DNA of 64,000 bases, taken from assembly GCA_016584305.1 (NCBI GenBank), contig JACEEZ010016409.1:77167-141166 (forward strand), in the 5' to 3' direction. The stretch is from Chionoecetes opilio. Its lineage: Eukaryota; Arthropoda; Malacostraca; Decapoda; Majidae. The notes beneath the pieces were generated by a model. The model saw only the letters and a list, made by a program, of their open reading frames with translations, ran no database searches and was not told where the DNA came from. The position numbers were made by a program, and so were the translations under genes. Positions 42,653 through 53,199 of the stretch are shown in pieces. Position 1 is the first letter of the stretch; each line of letters opens with the position of its first letter.

Positions 42653-43588
42653 TGTTACGAACGTACGCTCCTGGACAACTCGAGCTCAAGTTCGAGGACA
42701 ACTCGAGCTCAAGATCGGGGGAACCCATGCGGTGTTTTGGCTGGTTCAGGCCGAGACCCGGGGAGACACGAGGCGCCAGAGGAGACACCGGCGAGCAGGG
42801 AACAGAGGGGAAATGCGGTGCCCAGGGGAGTTTGGAGACTCACCTGGCCCGTAGTTACCTCAGGGTCAGGTGAGCCAAGGGTAGAGGAAGTTTCCTGTGG
42901 TTTGAGGCGCCTGTGTAGGTGATAGCTGGACTGTTCCAGCACTGTAGTGTGCTGGTGTGAGGTAAGGCGACGTGACGTCTACCGTGGCACTGTGTGGGGC
43001 TGGACGAGGCAGCTACAGTGGTGTAGTGCCTGTGGGTGGCACTGTGGTGTGTCGCGGTGGGTCGAGCGAGCTGCCGGCGAGGCAGTCGCTGACGGAGGGA
43101 ATCTACGTGGCCAGGGGAGTGGGGAGACGACTCCTGGCACGTAGGGAGGCACAAGGGACTTCCTGGGAGAGGAATTGCCCCTGTGGGTAGTGGCGCCTGG
43201 ACGAGGCGGCCACTGTGGTGTGCCTGTGAGAGGTACTGGGGTGGTAGCTGTTGTAGCGTCTCTCCTTGCGACGGCCTATGAAGAGGTTGGAGGTAGATGA
43301 CGTACATTTACTTTGTAGTGAGTGACCTTGAAGCTTGTACTGTGTGTTACTTCAATATAACACCGTGAAAGGACCCCTTGTGTTTGTCTAAACCCTTCCC
43401 CCCTGAGTGTGTGAACAGCCAGAGGAGGGGAACCCAGCCTGGTAAGTCCTCAATTCCTAGCCCGAGCCCTATTTACGAGCTACGCGTCCCCCCTCTGTCT
43501 TAAGCAACTGCCTGCTTCACTGCATCTCAAGAGAGCAGCCCAGAGCAGGTGTAGAGGAGTCTAGCTGACTAGGACAGCAAAGGGAAGG
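42653..43588 (+). repeat. LTR A of the tandem array
   Basis: Starts TGTTACGAACGTACGCTCC; landmarks CGGTGCCCAGGGGAGTTTGG, GACGTGACGTCTACCGTGGC, AACCCAGCCTGGTAAGTCCT. Followed by an extra ~95 bp that duplicates gag-proximal sequence (GGATGCTAAGAAACGTGAAG) before the primer-like site. Confidence 0.8.
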
Positions 43589-43778
43589 TATGAGGTGAGG
43601 TAAAGGTAAGGATGCTAAGAAACGTGAAGTGAAAAGTGAGGTGCTAAGTGAAGTACCCACTAAGGCAGAGTGGAAAGAGTTTATGGCACTGGTGTCAGCA
43701 GTGGGATGTTGCTGGAGGTTTGAGGTGAAAAAGGCAGGTATCGTGAAATTCCTTTGTCTGGTTCGGGGGGAAGACAAG

Positions 43779-44359
43779 ATGGCGGACGGTGCTGAGTCAG
43801 CGGCACAACAGTCGTCTCTGGCTGACTTTATGGCAGTGTTGTAAGCCTTTAGAGCAGGACAAGAGCAGGCGATGCGCAAAGGAAATAAAGGGTTACACGG
43901 CAGGGTAATTAGTGTGATACGGCGGAAATAAAGGGAGAAATGGATGCTAAGAAACGTGAAGTGAAAAGTGAGGTGCTAAGTGAAGTCCCCACTAAGGCAG
44001 AGCGGAAAGAGTTAGAGCCAGTGATGAGTGAGCAGAAAAACCTGACTATGGGTGATATATCTGAGCATGTGGCTAGTGCTGGGGCCGCGGCTCGTGACCC
44101 AGTCGCGGGTGTGATTGTGAAGAACGAGTCTGGGGGGGAGAGCGCGGCCACATCTTGTGAGTGTGAGGTGGTGACCGGGGAGCGTGTTGTGGAGTGTAAG
44201 GAGAGCGTAGGCCTACCCCTCCCGCTACCCAGCCCACCTAGCTCACGCGAGTCTCGGCCTCGTCGTGCGGGGCCGAGTGCACGTCAGGAATGTGGCGACT
44301 TGCGACAAAGGCCGCAGGAGTTTGATGCGCCTGTGTCGTGGAAGGCCTGTCGGGCCTAA
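43779..44359 (+). pseudogene. Gag-like ORF remnant, first internal region
   Basis: Begins MADGAESAAQQSSLADFMAV (43779) and then a stop; a second frame from 43940 gives MDAKKREVKSEVLSEVPTKA, LEPVMSEQKNL and ends with VSWKACRA and a stop, where the other copy continues FATLVSG. The amphipathic N-terminal helix and Trp-containing boundary resemble Gypsy gag leaders; no knuckle or pol follows. Confidence 0.5.
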
Positions 44360-45189
44360 TTCACGACGCTGGCGAGCGGCGTGAAAGGCGTGAAAGGCCG
44401 TGGTTGGTGGCCTGCGCGGCGTGAAAGGCCTGAAAGGTCTTGTTGGTGGCCTGACGCCCAGACGGGTGCGGGTCAAGAGCCCACTGTGGAAGGGCAAGAA
44501 ACCCGCTCACATCGCCGCGACATGGAACCACCGGAAGAGGAGGCGCCGTCGGAGTGAACGTGGGAGGCCTCACAGTCACAGCAAGCGAGGTTGGCCTCCG
44601 AGCGCCAGGATGACGAAGTGGACGCACCCATACCTGCCTCTGCCGCGCTTTTGGGTGTTAACGAGCAGTTGAACTACTCCTGCATTGTGTCGCCCCCGCC
44701 GAACCTGGTACAGTGGCAGTAACTGCGTGTTACGACGGTGGGGGGATGCACCGTGCCCGCTACCAGGCAGAGCCAACCACAGCGTGCTCCTAAGTCCTGT
44801 CGCACCGTCACCGGCGCCTTGCAGTGAAGGGCATGGTCAGTCGGGAAGTCGTGGCGCCTTTCCCGCGGAGACTGGAGCAGTGGAACCGGGTTAGAGCTGC
44901 GGAGGCCCAGTGGAGTGTGAAGACTCCTGGGCCGTGGTTACCTCTGAGGCGGGCCAAGGGGTAGAGGAAGTCCCCCTGTGGACTGTGGCGGCCGCTGTGT
45001 TGTGGCGCCTGGATGAGGTTGCAGCTGTGTTCCTGCTGGTGTGTCTCGTGTGGAAGAGGAGGGCGGCCTGGTGTGACTTTCCAACACTGCACTGGCGGCT
45101 GGTGGATGGCGATGGAGGGACTTGCAGTTGTGAAGCTTTGGGGTGTTTTGGCTGGCCGATGTCGGCCAGCTTTTGTGAGGGGAGGGCAG

Positions 45190-46100
45190 TGTTACGAACG
45201 TGCTCCTGGACAACTCGAGCTCGAGCTCGGGGGAAGCCATGCGGTGTTTTGGCCGGCTCAGGCCGAGACCCGGGGAGACACGAGGCGCCTGTGGAGACGC
45301 CGGCGAGCAGGGAACAGAGGGGAAATGCGGTGCCCAGGGGAGTTTGGAGACTCGCCTGGCCCGTAATTACCTCAAGGTCAGGTGAGCCAAGGGTAGAGGA
45401 AGTTTCCTGTGGTTTGAGGCGCCTGTGTAGGTGACAGCTGGACTGTTCCAGCACTGTAGTGTGCTGGTGTGAGGTAAGGCGACGTGACGTCTACCGTGGC
45501 ACTGTGTGGCGCTGGACGAGGCAGCCACAGTGGTGTAGTGCCTGTGGGTGGCATTGTGGTGTGTCGCGGTGGGTCGAGCGAGCTGCCGGCGAGGCAGTCG
45601 CTGACGGAGGGAATCTACGTGGCCAGTGGAGTGGGGAGACGACTCCTGGCACGTAGGGAGGCACAAGGGACTTCATAGGAGAGGAATTGCCCCTGTGGGT
45701 AGTGGCGCCTGGACGAGTCGGCCACTGTTTGGGGTGCCTGTGGGAGGTACTGGGGTGGTGACTGTGTAGCGTTTTCTCTTGCGACGGCCTATGAAGAGGT
45801 CGGAGGTAGATGACGTACATTTTCTTTGTATTGAGTAACCTTAAAGCTTGTACTGTGTGTTTCTTCATATAACACCGTGAAACACCCTTCTGTTTACCTA
45901 AACCCTTCCCCCCTGAGTGTATGAACAGCCAGAGAAGGGGAACCCAGCCTGGTAAGTCCTCAATTCCTAGCACGAGCCCTGTTTACGAGCTACGCGTCCC
46001 CCCTCTGTCTTAAGCACCTGCCTGCTTCATTGCATCTCAAGAGAGCAGCCCGGAGAAGGTGTAGAGGAGCCTAGCTGACGAGGACAGCAAAGGTAAGGGG
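45190..46100 (+). repeat. LTR B of the tandem array
   Basis: TGTTACGAACGTGCTCCTGG start, same landmarks as LTR A and C, shared by the two internal regions. Ends near GCAAAGGTAAGGGG. Confidence 0.82.
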
Positions 46101-46208
46101 GGGGGGATGTTCGTGGCACTGGTGTCAGCAGTGGGATGTTGCTGGAGGTTTGAGGTGAAAAAGGCAGGTATCGTGAAATTCCTTTGTCTGGTTCGGGGGG
46201 AAGACAAG

Positions 46209-46874
46209 ATGGCGGGCAGTGCTGAGTCAGCGGCACTACAGTCGTCTCTGACTGACCTTATGGCAGTATTGCAAGCCTTTAGAGCAGGACAAGAGCAGGC
46301 GATGCGCAAGGAAATAAGTGTTACACGGCAGGTAATTAGTGTGATACGGCAGGAAATAAAGGGATAAATGGATGCTAAGAAACGTGAAGTGAAAAGTGAG
46401 GTGCTAAGTGAAGTACCCACTAAGGCAGAGCGGAAAGAGTTAGAGCCAGTGATGAGTGAGCAGAAAAACCTGGCTGTGGGTGTTATGTCTGAGCATGTGG
46501 CTAGCGCTGGGGCCGCGGCTTGTGACCCAGTCGTGGGTGTGATTGTGCAGAAAGAGTCTGGGGGGGAGAGCGCGGCCGTGTCTTGTGAGTGTGAAGTGGT
46601 GACCGGGGAGCGTGTTGCGGAGTGTAAGGAGAACGTAGGCCTACCCCTCCCGCTACCCACCCCACCTAGCTCACGCGAGTCTCGGCCTCGTCGTGCGGGG
46701 CCGAGTGCACGTCAGGAATGTGGCGACTTGCGACAAAGGCCGCAGGAGCTTGATGCGCCTGTGTCGTGGAAGACCTGTCGGGCCCAATTCGCGACGCTGG
46801 TGAGCGGCGTAAAAGGGGTGAAAGGCCTGGTTGGTGGCCTGCGCGGCGTGAAAGGCCTGCGCGGCAGGAATTAA
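46209..46874 (+). pseudogene. Gag-like ORF remnant, second internal region
   Basis: From 46209 MAGSAESAALQSSLTDLMAV and RAGQEQAMRKEISVTRQVIS, stop at 46365, then immediately a second frame in the same phase (46368, MDAKKREVKSEVLSEVPTKA) of 168 codons, ending in a Gly/Val repeat (GVKGLVGGLRGVKG). A single stop codon separates the two parts, so they may be one gag. The capsid core, knuckle and pol are lacking. Confidence 0.55.
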
Positions 46875-47561
46875 AGGATCCGACTGGTTGGTGGCCTGCG
46901 CGGGGTGAAAGACCTGAAAGGTCTTGTTGGTGGCCTGACGCCCAGACGGGTGCGGGTCAAGAGCCCACTATGGAAGGGCAAGAAACCCGCTCACTTCGCC
47001 TCGACATGGAACCACCGGAAGAGGAGGCGCCGTCGGAGGGAGCGTGGGAGGCTTCACAGCAAGCGAGATTGGCCTCTGAGCGCCAGGATGACGAAGTGGA
47101 CACACCCATACCCGCCTCTGCCGCGCTTTCGGGGGGTTGACGAGCAGTTGAGCTACTCCTGCAGTGTGTGGCCCCCGCCGAAGCTGGTACAGGTGGCAGT
47201 AACTGCGTGTTACGACGGTGGGGGAATGCACCGTGCCCGCTACCAGGCAGAGCCAGCCACAGCGTGCTGCTGTTATGGTCAGTGGAGTGTGAAGACTCCT
47301 GGGCCGTGGTTACCTCTGAGGCGGGCCAAGGGGTAGAGGAAATCCCCCTGTGGCCTGTGATGGCCGCTGTGTTGTGGCGCCTGGTTGAAGTTGCAGCTGT
47401 GTTCCTGCTGGTGTGTCTCGCGTGGAAGAGGAGGGCGGCCTGGTGTGACTTTCCAACACTTCAGTGGCGGCTGATGAATGGCGATGGAGGGACTTGCAGT
47501 TTTGAAGCTTTTGGGGGTTTTGGCTGGCCGAGGTCGGCCAGTTTTGTGAGGGAAGGGGCAG

Positions 47562-48502
47562 TGTTACGAAGGTGCTCCTGAAAAAACTCGAGCTCAAGTT
47601 CGAGGACAACTCGAGCTCAAGATCGGGGAAGCCATGCTGTGTTTTGGCTGGCTCAGGCCGAGACCCGGGGAGACACGAAGCGCCAGAGGAGACACCGGCG
47701 AGCAGGGAACAGAGGGGAAATGCGGTGCCCAGGGGAGTTTGGAGACTCACCTGGCCCGTAATTACCTCAGGGTCAGGGAGAAAAAGGTAGAGGAAAATAA
47801 ACCTATGGTTTGAGGCGCCTGTGGAGGTTTATAGCTGAACTGTTCCAGCACTGTAGTGTGCTGGTGTGAGGTAAGGCGACGTGACGTCTACCGTGGCACT
47901 GTGCGGCGCTGGACGAGGCAGCCACAGTGATGTAGTGCCTGTGGGTGGCACTGTGGTTTTGTCGCCCGGTGGGTCGAGCGAACTGCCGGCGAGGGGAGTC
48001 GCTGACGGAGGGAATCTACGTGGCCAGTGGAGTGGGGAGACGACTCCTGGCACGTAGGGAGGCACAAGGGACTTCATAGGAGAGGAATTGCCCCTGTGGG
48101 TAGTGGCGCCTGGACGAGTCGGCCACTGTGGTGTGCCTGTGTGAGGTACTGGGGTGGTGACTGTTGTAGCGTCTCTCCTTGCGACGGCCTATGAAGAGGT
48201 CGGAGGTAGATGACGTACATTTACTTTGTATTGAGTGACCTTAAAGCTTGTACTGTGTGTTACTTCAATATAACACCGTGAAACACCCTTCTGTTTACCT
48301 AAACCCTTCCCCCCTGAGTGTATGAACAGCCAGATAAGGAGAGCCCAGCCTGGTAAGTCCTCAATTCCTAGCACGAGCCCTGTTTACGAGCTACGCGTCC
48401 CCCCTCTGTCTTAAACACCTGCCTGCTTCCCTGCATATCAAGAGAGCAGCCTGGAGCAGGTGTAGAGGAGCCTAGCTGACGAGGATAGCAAAGGTAAGGG
48501 CA
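47562..48502 (+). repeat. LTR C of the tandem array
   Basis: TGTTACGAAGGTGCTCCTG start after the polypurine tract; ends GGTAAGGGCA directly before the direct-repeat flank (ATAATGCTATATTG). Confidence 0.82.
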
Positions 48503-48550
48503 TAATGCTATATTGATTATATGAGACGTTTACCGAATCTTGAATGGTAT

Positions 48551-49311
48551 TGTTACGAGTGGCCTAATTGTTTGTGTGTTTTTAATTTTTTTTTTAACAT
48601 TTTGTGCCTATAGCGCCTGTAGGCAGTGGTGACCCAGGGCTCGGATGGTAGGCTCTGGAGGTTCACTTGAGGGCTCTGATGGTTGGTCCTCGCCCGTGGT
48701 GGCGCAGGCAGGATTCTTATAGTGACGCCTGTGATTAGAGGCTCATGCCGCCCCCCTGTGTCCTCCGATGCACTCGCAATCGAAGGTAGAGTTGATAGGC
48801 AGGGCATGTGGGTGTTCTTAGGCCACTCGACGGTGCAGAAAGGTTTTAGGTTTCTTCGGAGATCGAACTCGGGTCACCGGAGAACGCCAGTCGGAGACGC
48901 TAACCACTCCGCTACCGCCTCCGCCTCCGCCGTGTGTGTGTGTGTGTGTGCGCGAAGCTTCACAAGGAGGCAGTTCAGGCCTCAGCTCGAGGCAGAGCGA
49001 GTGGATGAGGAGTGTAAGGTGACGAGAGAGAGTCAGTCGGGGGTCGAGAGGCAGCCTGAGCCAGTTCTCCCCCCTTCCTCCGCTACCACCATTGTTACAG
49101 CTGTTCACATTAGATTACTGGGGTGCACGAACTGTGACGTGTGTTTTGGGAGTCAGACAGTCTCGTTGTAGGGTGGAAACAAGTGGGAAATAAAGACCTA
49201 ACTGTGACACTTGTGTTTGAACCAGCCTGTGGGTCAGGATAATCTCCCAGGCAGTGAGCATGCCGAACTCATACGTAGCAAGTGCCGGGCCACTGGGAGC
49301 GGTTCATTTCA
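48551..49311 (+). repeat. 5' LTR of the second Gypsy element (SINE inside)
   Basis: Starts TGTTACGAGTGGCCTAATTG and ends GCGGTTCATTTCA. Apart from the SINE it matches the 3' LTR (CTCCGCTACCACCA, GGAAACAAGTGGGAAATAAA, GATAATCTCCCAGGCAGTG). Net LTR length about 410 bp. Confidence 0.8.
48575..48935 (-). mobile_element. tRNA-derived SINE (second family)
   Basis: Minus-strand head with A box GGTAGCGGAGTGGTTAGCG and B box GAGTTCGATCTC (about 48925-48865), then GAAACCTAAAACCTTTCTGC, a ~200-bp body and an A-rich tail (48575-48600 as T on plus). It sits in the (GT)n of the 5' LTR; the 3' LTR lacks it, which gives the empty site. A second copy is at 59390-59695. Confidence 0.82.
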
Positions 49312-49418
49312 GTGGTGTCAGCAGTGGGATTTGACAATAGTAAAAGCGTGTCCAGTGTTGTGGCGGATTGTTGAGAAGATGGATGAAGGTGCCGAAGGAC
49401 GTGAAATGAAATTAGCTA

Positions 49419-50523
49419 AGGCGTTTTCTGCGGGGGAGCAAGAGAAATTTCGTTTGCAAGCGGTCACTTTTCTCTTGCTGTATCCCCGCAGAAAACGTTC
49501 GACCGTCGCTTGCTCCATGAGATGGCGGCGCAGCGGCTGAGATGTAAGCAAAACAAAGATCAAATGACTATTTTGACCCTATGAGCCGTGTTTTTGTCGT
49601 CCAAGCACCGTCTTGGATTACGAAGACCAATCCAATAACACTTGCTGAAATGTGTGTTATACTGCTTTGTAATATTGTTTGCAATATTTTGGACTGATTA
49701 TTATTTCGGCCCCTACCAAGCTTGTTGTGTTTTTGTCGCAGAAACCAATTGCGAGAAAAAACGGTCTTCGTACCAAGACGATGCTTGGACGACAAAAACA
49801 CGGCTCTAGATATTTTCACACTGGGACGCATCCTATACCGTTATAGTCAAAAAAGTGTGCATATTCAGGATGTGTGCTTAGAAATTTAATGTGATCATAA
49901 ATAGCCGAGCAATGAGATGATGAAGCCAAACAAGTGTGAGAAAATGTTTATGCACTGTTTTACATAACCCTTGTTTTCGAATACTTGTACTTACATTACA
50001 GTTATAAATGTATACTAATGCGATGCAAAATTTCCTCAGGAAGCCGATAATAGTCTCAGTGTTTCTTAATTTCCATTGGTATTGTCAGCAAATCGGGTAA
50101 GAGTGAGGTGTGTGAAGTTGTTGATTTTTGTTTGTTGACAAGTTACACATTCCAGTGTTTACCTCCAGCTGTTCGAATGCATATAAAGCAATATATACAG
50201 CTGTGACGATTATATTTTCCTTAATTACACTCCACAACCTCCCTTATTTGATTCAAACTTTTATGATAAGACATTAAAATAAGAAAGTGTAATTGATTTT
50301 GTCGAAAGTACACTGTTGTCATTCTTTTATTAAAGCAGAAAGCATCGCCACGTCAGCCAATCGCTGACGCACTTCACTCACTTCTCGCTTGCTTCCGCAA
50401 GAAATTTCTTGCGGGTCGGGCAATCATCTTCCCTGGATGATTGAACAGCAAGCGAAATTTGAGCAAGCGAAAAATGTTCTCTTGCAAGAGAAATTTCTCT
50501 TGCTCCCCCGCAGAAAACGCCTT
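49419..50523. mobile_element. MITE (1.1 kb) inside gag, AAGGCGTTTTCTGCGGGGGA ends
   Basis: AAGGCGTTTTCTGCGGGGGA at the left and its exact inverse at the right, followed on both sides by GCAAGAGAAATTTC. It interrupts the gag frame between LAKAFSAGE-side and GSDSDTQPNW-side sequence. The exact duplication is ambiguous (AGCTAA against TTAAGT). The element contains a further small inverted-repeat element. Confidence 0.8.
49582..49805. mobile_element. Small MITE (224 bp) nested in the MITE
   Basis: The ends GAGCCGTGTTTTTGTCGTCC and GGACGACAAAAACACGGCTC are exactly inverted and extend further (AAGCA, CGTCTTGG). No coding capacity. Confidence 0.85.
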
Positions 50524-50830
50524 AAGTGGCAGTGATTCGGATACTCAGCCGAACTGGGCGCAACTAGAGGCATTATTGACAATGGCCACACGTGAAATTA
50601 AAGACAGTCAGACCCAAGCCACGGAGGAACTAAAACTAAGCATGCGAGTGGGTTTTTGTGAGGTGAGAGACGAGGCGAACCAGTTCACTCGAGAAACTTG
50701 TGAGAGAATGAAGGAGGAAGTAAAAGAGGAAGTGGAGGCGGAAATGAATGCGTGGCAAACTGAAATGTCGGCCGTGGCCATTGCAGTGCAAGCCTTGCTT
50801 CCTACCCAGCCGACCTGGTTGGTCGGCTGG
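50524..50830 (+). pseudogene. Gypsy gag N-terminal segment
   Basis: The frame reads GSDSDTQPNWAQLEALLTMA, EIKDSQTQATEELKLSMRVG, ANQFTRETCERMKEEVKEEV and MSAVAIAVQALLPTQP: a coiled-coil-like, acidic/amphipathic leader typical of Gypsy gag. It runs into the minisatellite region at about 50900 and lacks the capsid core here; that continues after 52010. Confidence 0.6.
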
Positions 50831-50899
50831 GTAGATTGGAGATGTGTGGTGACCCCAGGGAGGATGCAGAACCGGGTAGAGGCCCTTCCCAGCCAGCAC

Positions 50900-51420
50900 C
50901 GGATAATGGGACCCATGTGGGACCCATGTGGGCTGCTATATGGGCCCCATGTGGGCATCTCACATGGGGCCCATATATATTTGGCCGCGGGCTCCATGTG
51001 CGCCGCATGTGGGCTGCCCAGGTGGGCTAGACATGGGAACTATGTGGGTCCCAGGTGGGCTAGACATGGGAACTATGTGGGTCCCAGGTGGGCTAGACAT
51101 GGGAACTATGTGGGTCCTCGGTAGGTCCCAGGTGGGCTAGACATGGGATTTAGGTTGGATGCACATGGGTATTGTGTGGGCATGGCATTAGATTCACGTA
51201 GTTATTGCACATATGAATGATGCATTATTATTACTAAAGGGCTTTGGACATGGTATATATACAAAAGAAAAATGAAAACCTTACACAAATAAAGGTCTAA
51301 GGTGGGCTACTTACATGGCCCAGTAGTAGCCCACTTATGTGGGCTACTTTATGCGCCCCTTGTGGGCATCTCACATGGGGCCCATAAAGAGTTGTAATCT
51401 TAGGCCAATGCCATGCATTG
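50900..51420. repeat. CCCATGTGGG-rich repeat region with 33-bp minisatellite
   Basis: ACCCATGTGGG, GGGCCCCATGTGGGC and their inverses recur on both sides of a tandem array (about 51024-51140) whose unit includes GGTGGGCTAGACATGGGAAC. The frame GLDMGTMWVPG is the translated unit. GCCCCTTGTGGGCATCTCAC near 51356 repeats the text at 50947, in the same order, which suggests a symmetrical element around ~51150. Confidence 0.8.
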
Positions 51421-52005
51421 TCCCTCCATTAGAGATTGTGTAGATTTACAAAGTAAAGTGCTGTATAAAATTACTATTTCATAATATAGACTATACATGA
51501 TGATGTTACAATGTATATGAATAATAATAAAACCATGTATTTTAAGTTTATTAAAAAGTTTATTTTAAGCTTATAAAAATATTATTTCTGGCAAAAAAAA
51601 GAGATCCAAAATGGATTTTCTTTGGGAAATTTTCAAAGAGAAGGTAAAACTAACCCTAACCTTTAAAAAATTATTCCCCTAAATATAAAATAAATAATAA
51701 TACAATAAATAATAAATAATTAAGATACAAAAATTAAATTTTTTTTTTTAAACTTATTTTTTACCTATTATTATTTTTTTATTTTTCATTTACTGTTGTT
51801 TTATGGAATATTTTTGGTTTTGATATTTCATTTTACCTTCCTAGCTTTGGAATTCTCTAAAAGGGAAAACTGTTTTGGGGTCGGAAATAAAAAAAAATAT
51901 TTAAAAAAAAAACTCGTATTAATTCTTAAAAAAATTGATTTAATAAAAAAAAAAAACCATTGTTTTTATTTGTTTTAAAAAAAGTATATTTTTTTTCCAA
52001 TCCTC
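51421..52005. other. AT-rich low-complexity stretch
   Basis: Poly-A, poly-T and AATAAT-type text (51540-51990). Nothing coding. Confidence 0.6.
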
Positions 52006-52009
52006 CCTA

Positions 52010-52950
52010 TGCAAAATTGTGACGTGTGCAGAGGCGCCAAAGCACCCACTCAGCACCAGAAGTTATATGGTCAAACAGGTGCCTTGCTTCCCTCGTTTGG
52101 CCAAATTCCCGGCTCAACGCCACGGACGTCTTGGCTCCCGCTCCCCCCACTTTCCCCACCACCCCCCACCTTTTTCCCCCCGCCCGCGTCACAACTGGCC
52201 GGAACCCAAGGACTTCGAGGGTGCGTGTAGGGAGGGTACTTGGGCCTAATTTGAGCTTCTGGCTGATCCCCAAAGTCTTGCGTTTTGGAAAAAGGGGGGG
52301 GTCAACTATCTCCTTTCTAAAGGACCCTGCAGGGGAAAAGTCCTGGGGTATTATCTACCACACAGCGCTCTTACTCCTGCATCACCGAATTTTTGGGAGA
52401 GGGATTGGGGCACCAACCCCAAAGGCCCGAATCGTTTGTGCCAGGTTTGGATCGGGTCAGGATGGGGGGGGACCCCTTCAGCATCGGGCCCACGATCTGG
52501 AGTCCCTCTGCGCAAGGCCATCCGGGGGGTACGGAAGAGCTGATTTTTGTCCTTTAAAAGGGATCTTCATTGATGCGCTGGAAGACACACGTGATGATCT
52601 ATAAAAAACAGGAAAACCCCCGGGGCCCTACGGAGGCGCGGCGCGCGGCCTCGATTTTTTGAATCCTTCTGAGGACTACGGAGGGGGTCAGCAGCGGGGG
52701 GTTCGTGGGACTTTTGTGCTCGGCGCAGCCGGGCCCAAGAAACCGCCAAAGGGTAGCCCGGGCATTTAAACGGGAATGTTGGAGCTGTGGCCAGCGAGGG
52801 CCCCGGCGCCCCGATTACCGGGGAAAACGCAGGGGTTGAGAAAAGGGGCTCGTCGACCTAACTGCCCGCTGCTGGAGATGTAGCAAAATGGGTCACCTCG
52901 CGAGTGAGTACGTGCCCTGAGCCTATCACGACCATCCAACCGGGAAACGA
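52010..52950 (+). pseudogene. Gypsy gag capsid and zinc-knuckle remnant
   Basis: The text FLKDPAGEKSWGIIYHTALL is similar to the gag region before the major-homology-like part; then QHRAHDLESLCARPSG and FIDALEDTRDDL, as in Gypsy gag (LAxDLESL..A..FIDALED). Two CCHC knuckles follow in frame pieces: CWSCGQRGPRRPDYRG (about 52768) and CWRCSKMGHLASEYV (about 52870), each with the last Cys/His changed, and stops between. Role when intact: RNA packaging. Confidence 0.65.
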
Positions 52951-53199
52951 GGCGGGCTGGGACAAGAGGCCCCCTCACCACCCAGAGCAGCCGCGCCAAA
53001 CGCTGGCAGTGTTTGGGGGCCCACGCTGAGGTCCCGTAACACTCCCCGCCAGCCCCGTGCGTTGACGGCACAGTCACGGAAACCCGTGCTGCATGACTTC
53101 GCACTGGGGCTGAGAGGACTTCGCCAGGGCGACTCCTGACAGCCAAAAATTTCACCTGGTTTCTCAAGCTATGTGGTTCACGGGGCATTGTGTGAGCTT

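Larger units (their letters stand above)
42653..48502 (+). mobile_element. Tandem LTR-retrotransposon array: three LTRs, two internal regions
   Basis: Three copies of a ~0.9-kb LTR starting TGTTACGAA (42653, 45190, 47562) alternate with two internal regions of ~1.5 kb. Copies two and three are preceded by a polypurine tract (GAGGGGAGGGCAG, GGGAAGGGGCAG), and internal regions begin with the primer-site-like GGTGTCAGCAGTGGGAT (43691, 46121). Internal regions hold only a short gag-like part and no pol, so the family is non-autonomous. It shares the primer site with the Gypsy element at 48551-56604, which may supply proteins. Confidence 0.8.

Noticed and set aside
43517..47750. Various 80-187-codon minus-strand ORFs in the LTR array
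   Set aside because: They are antisense to LTR and gag-like sequence and repeat with the LTR copies.
48865..48930. Functional tRNA gene from A/B boxes
   Set aside because: Repeated at 59630-59690 in the same SINE context; the cloverleaf is not complete.
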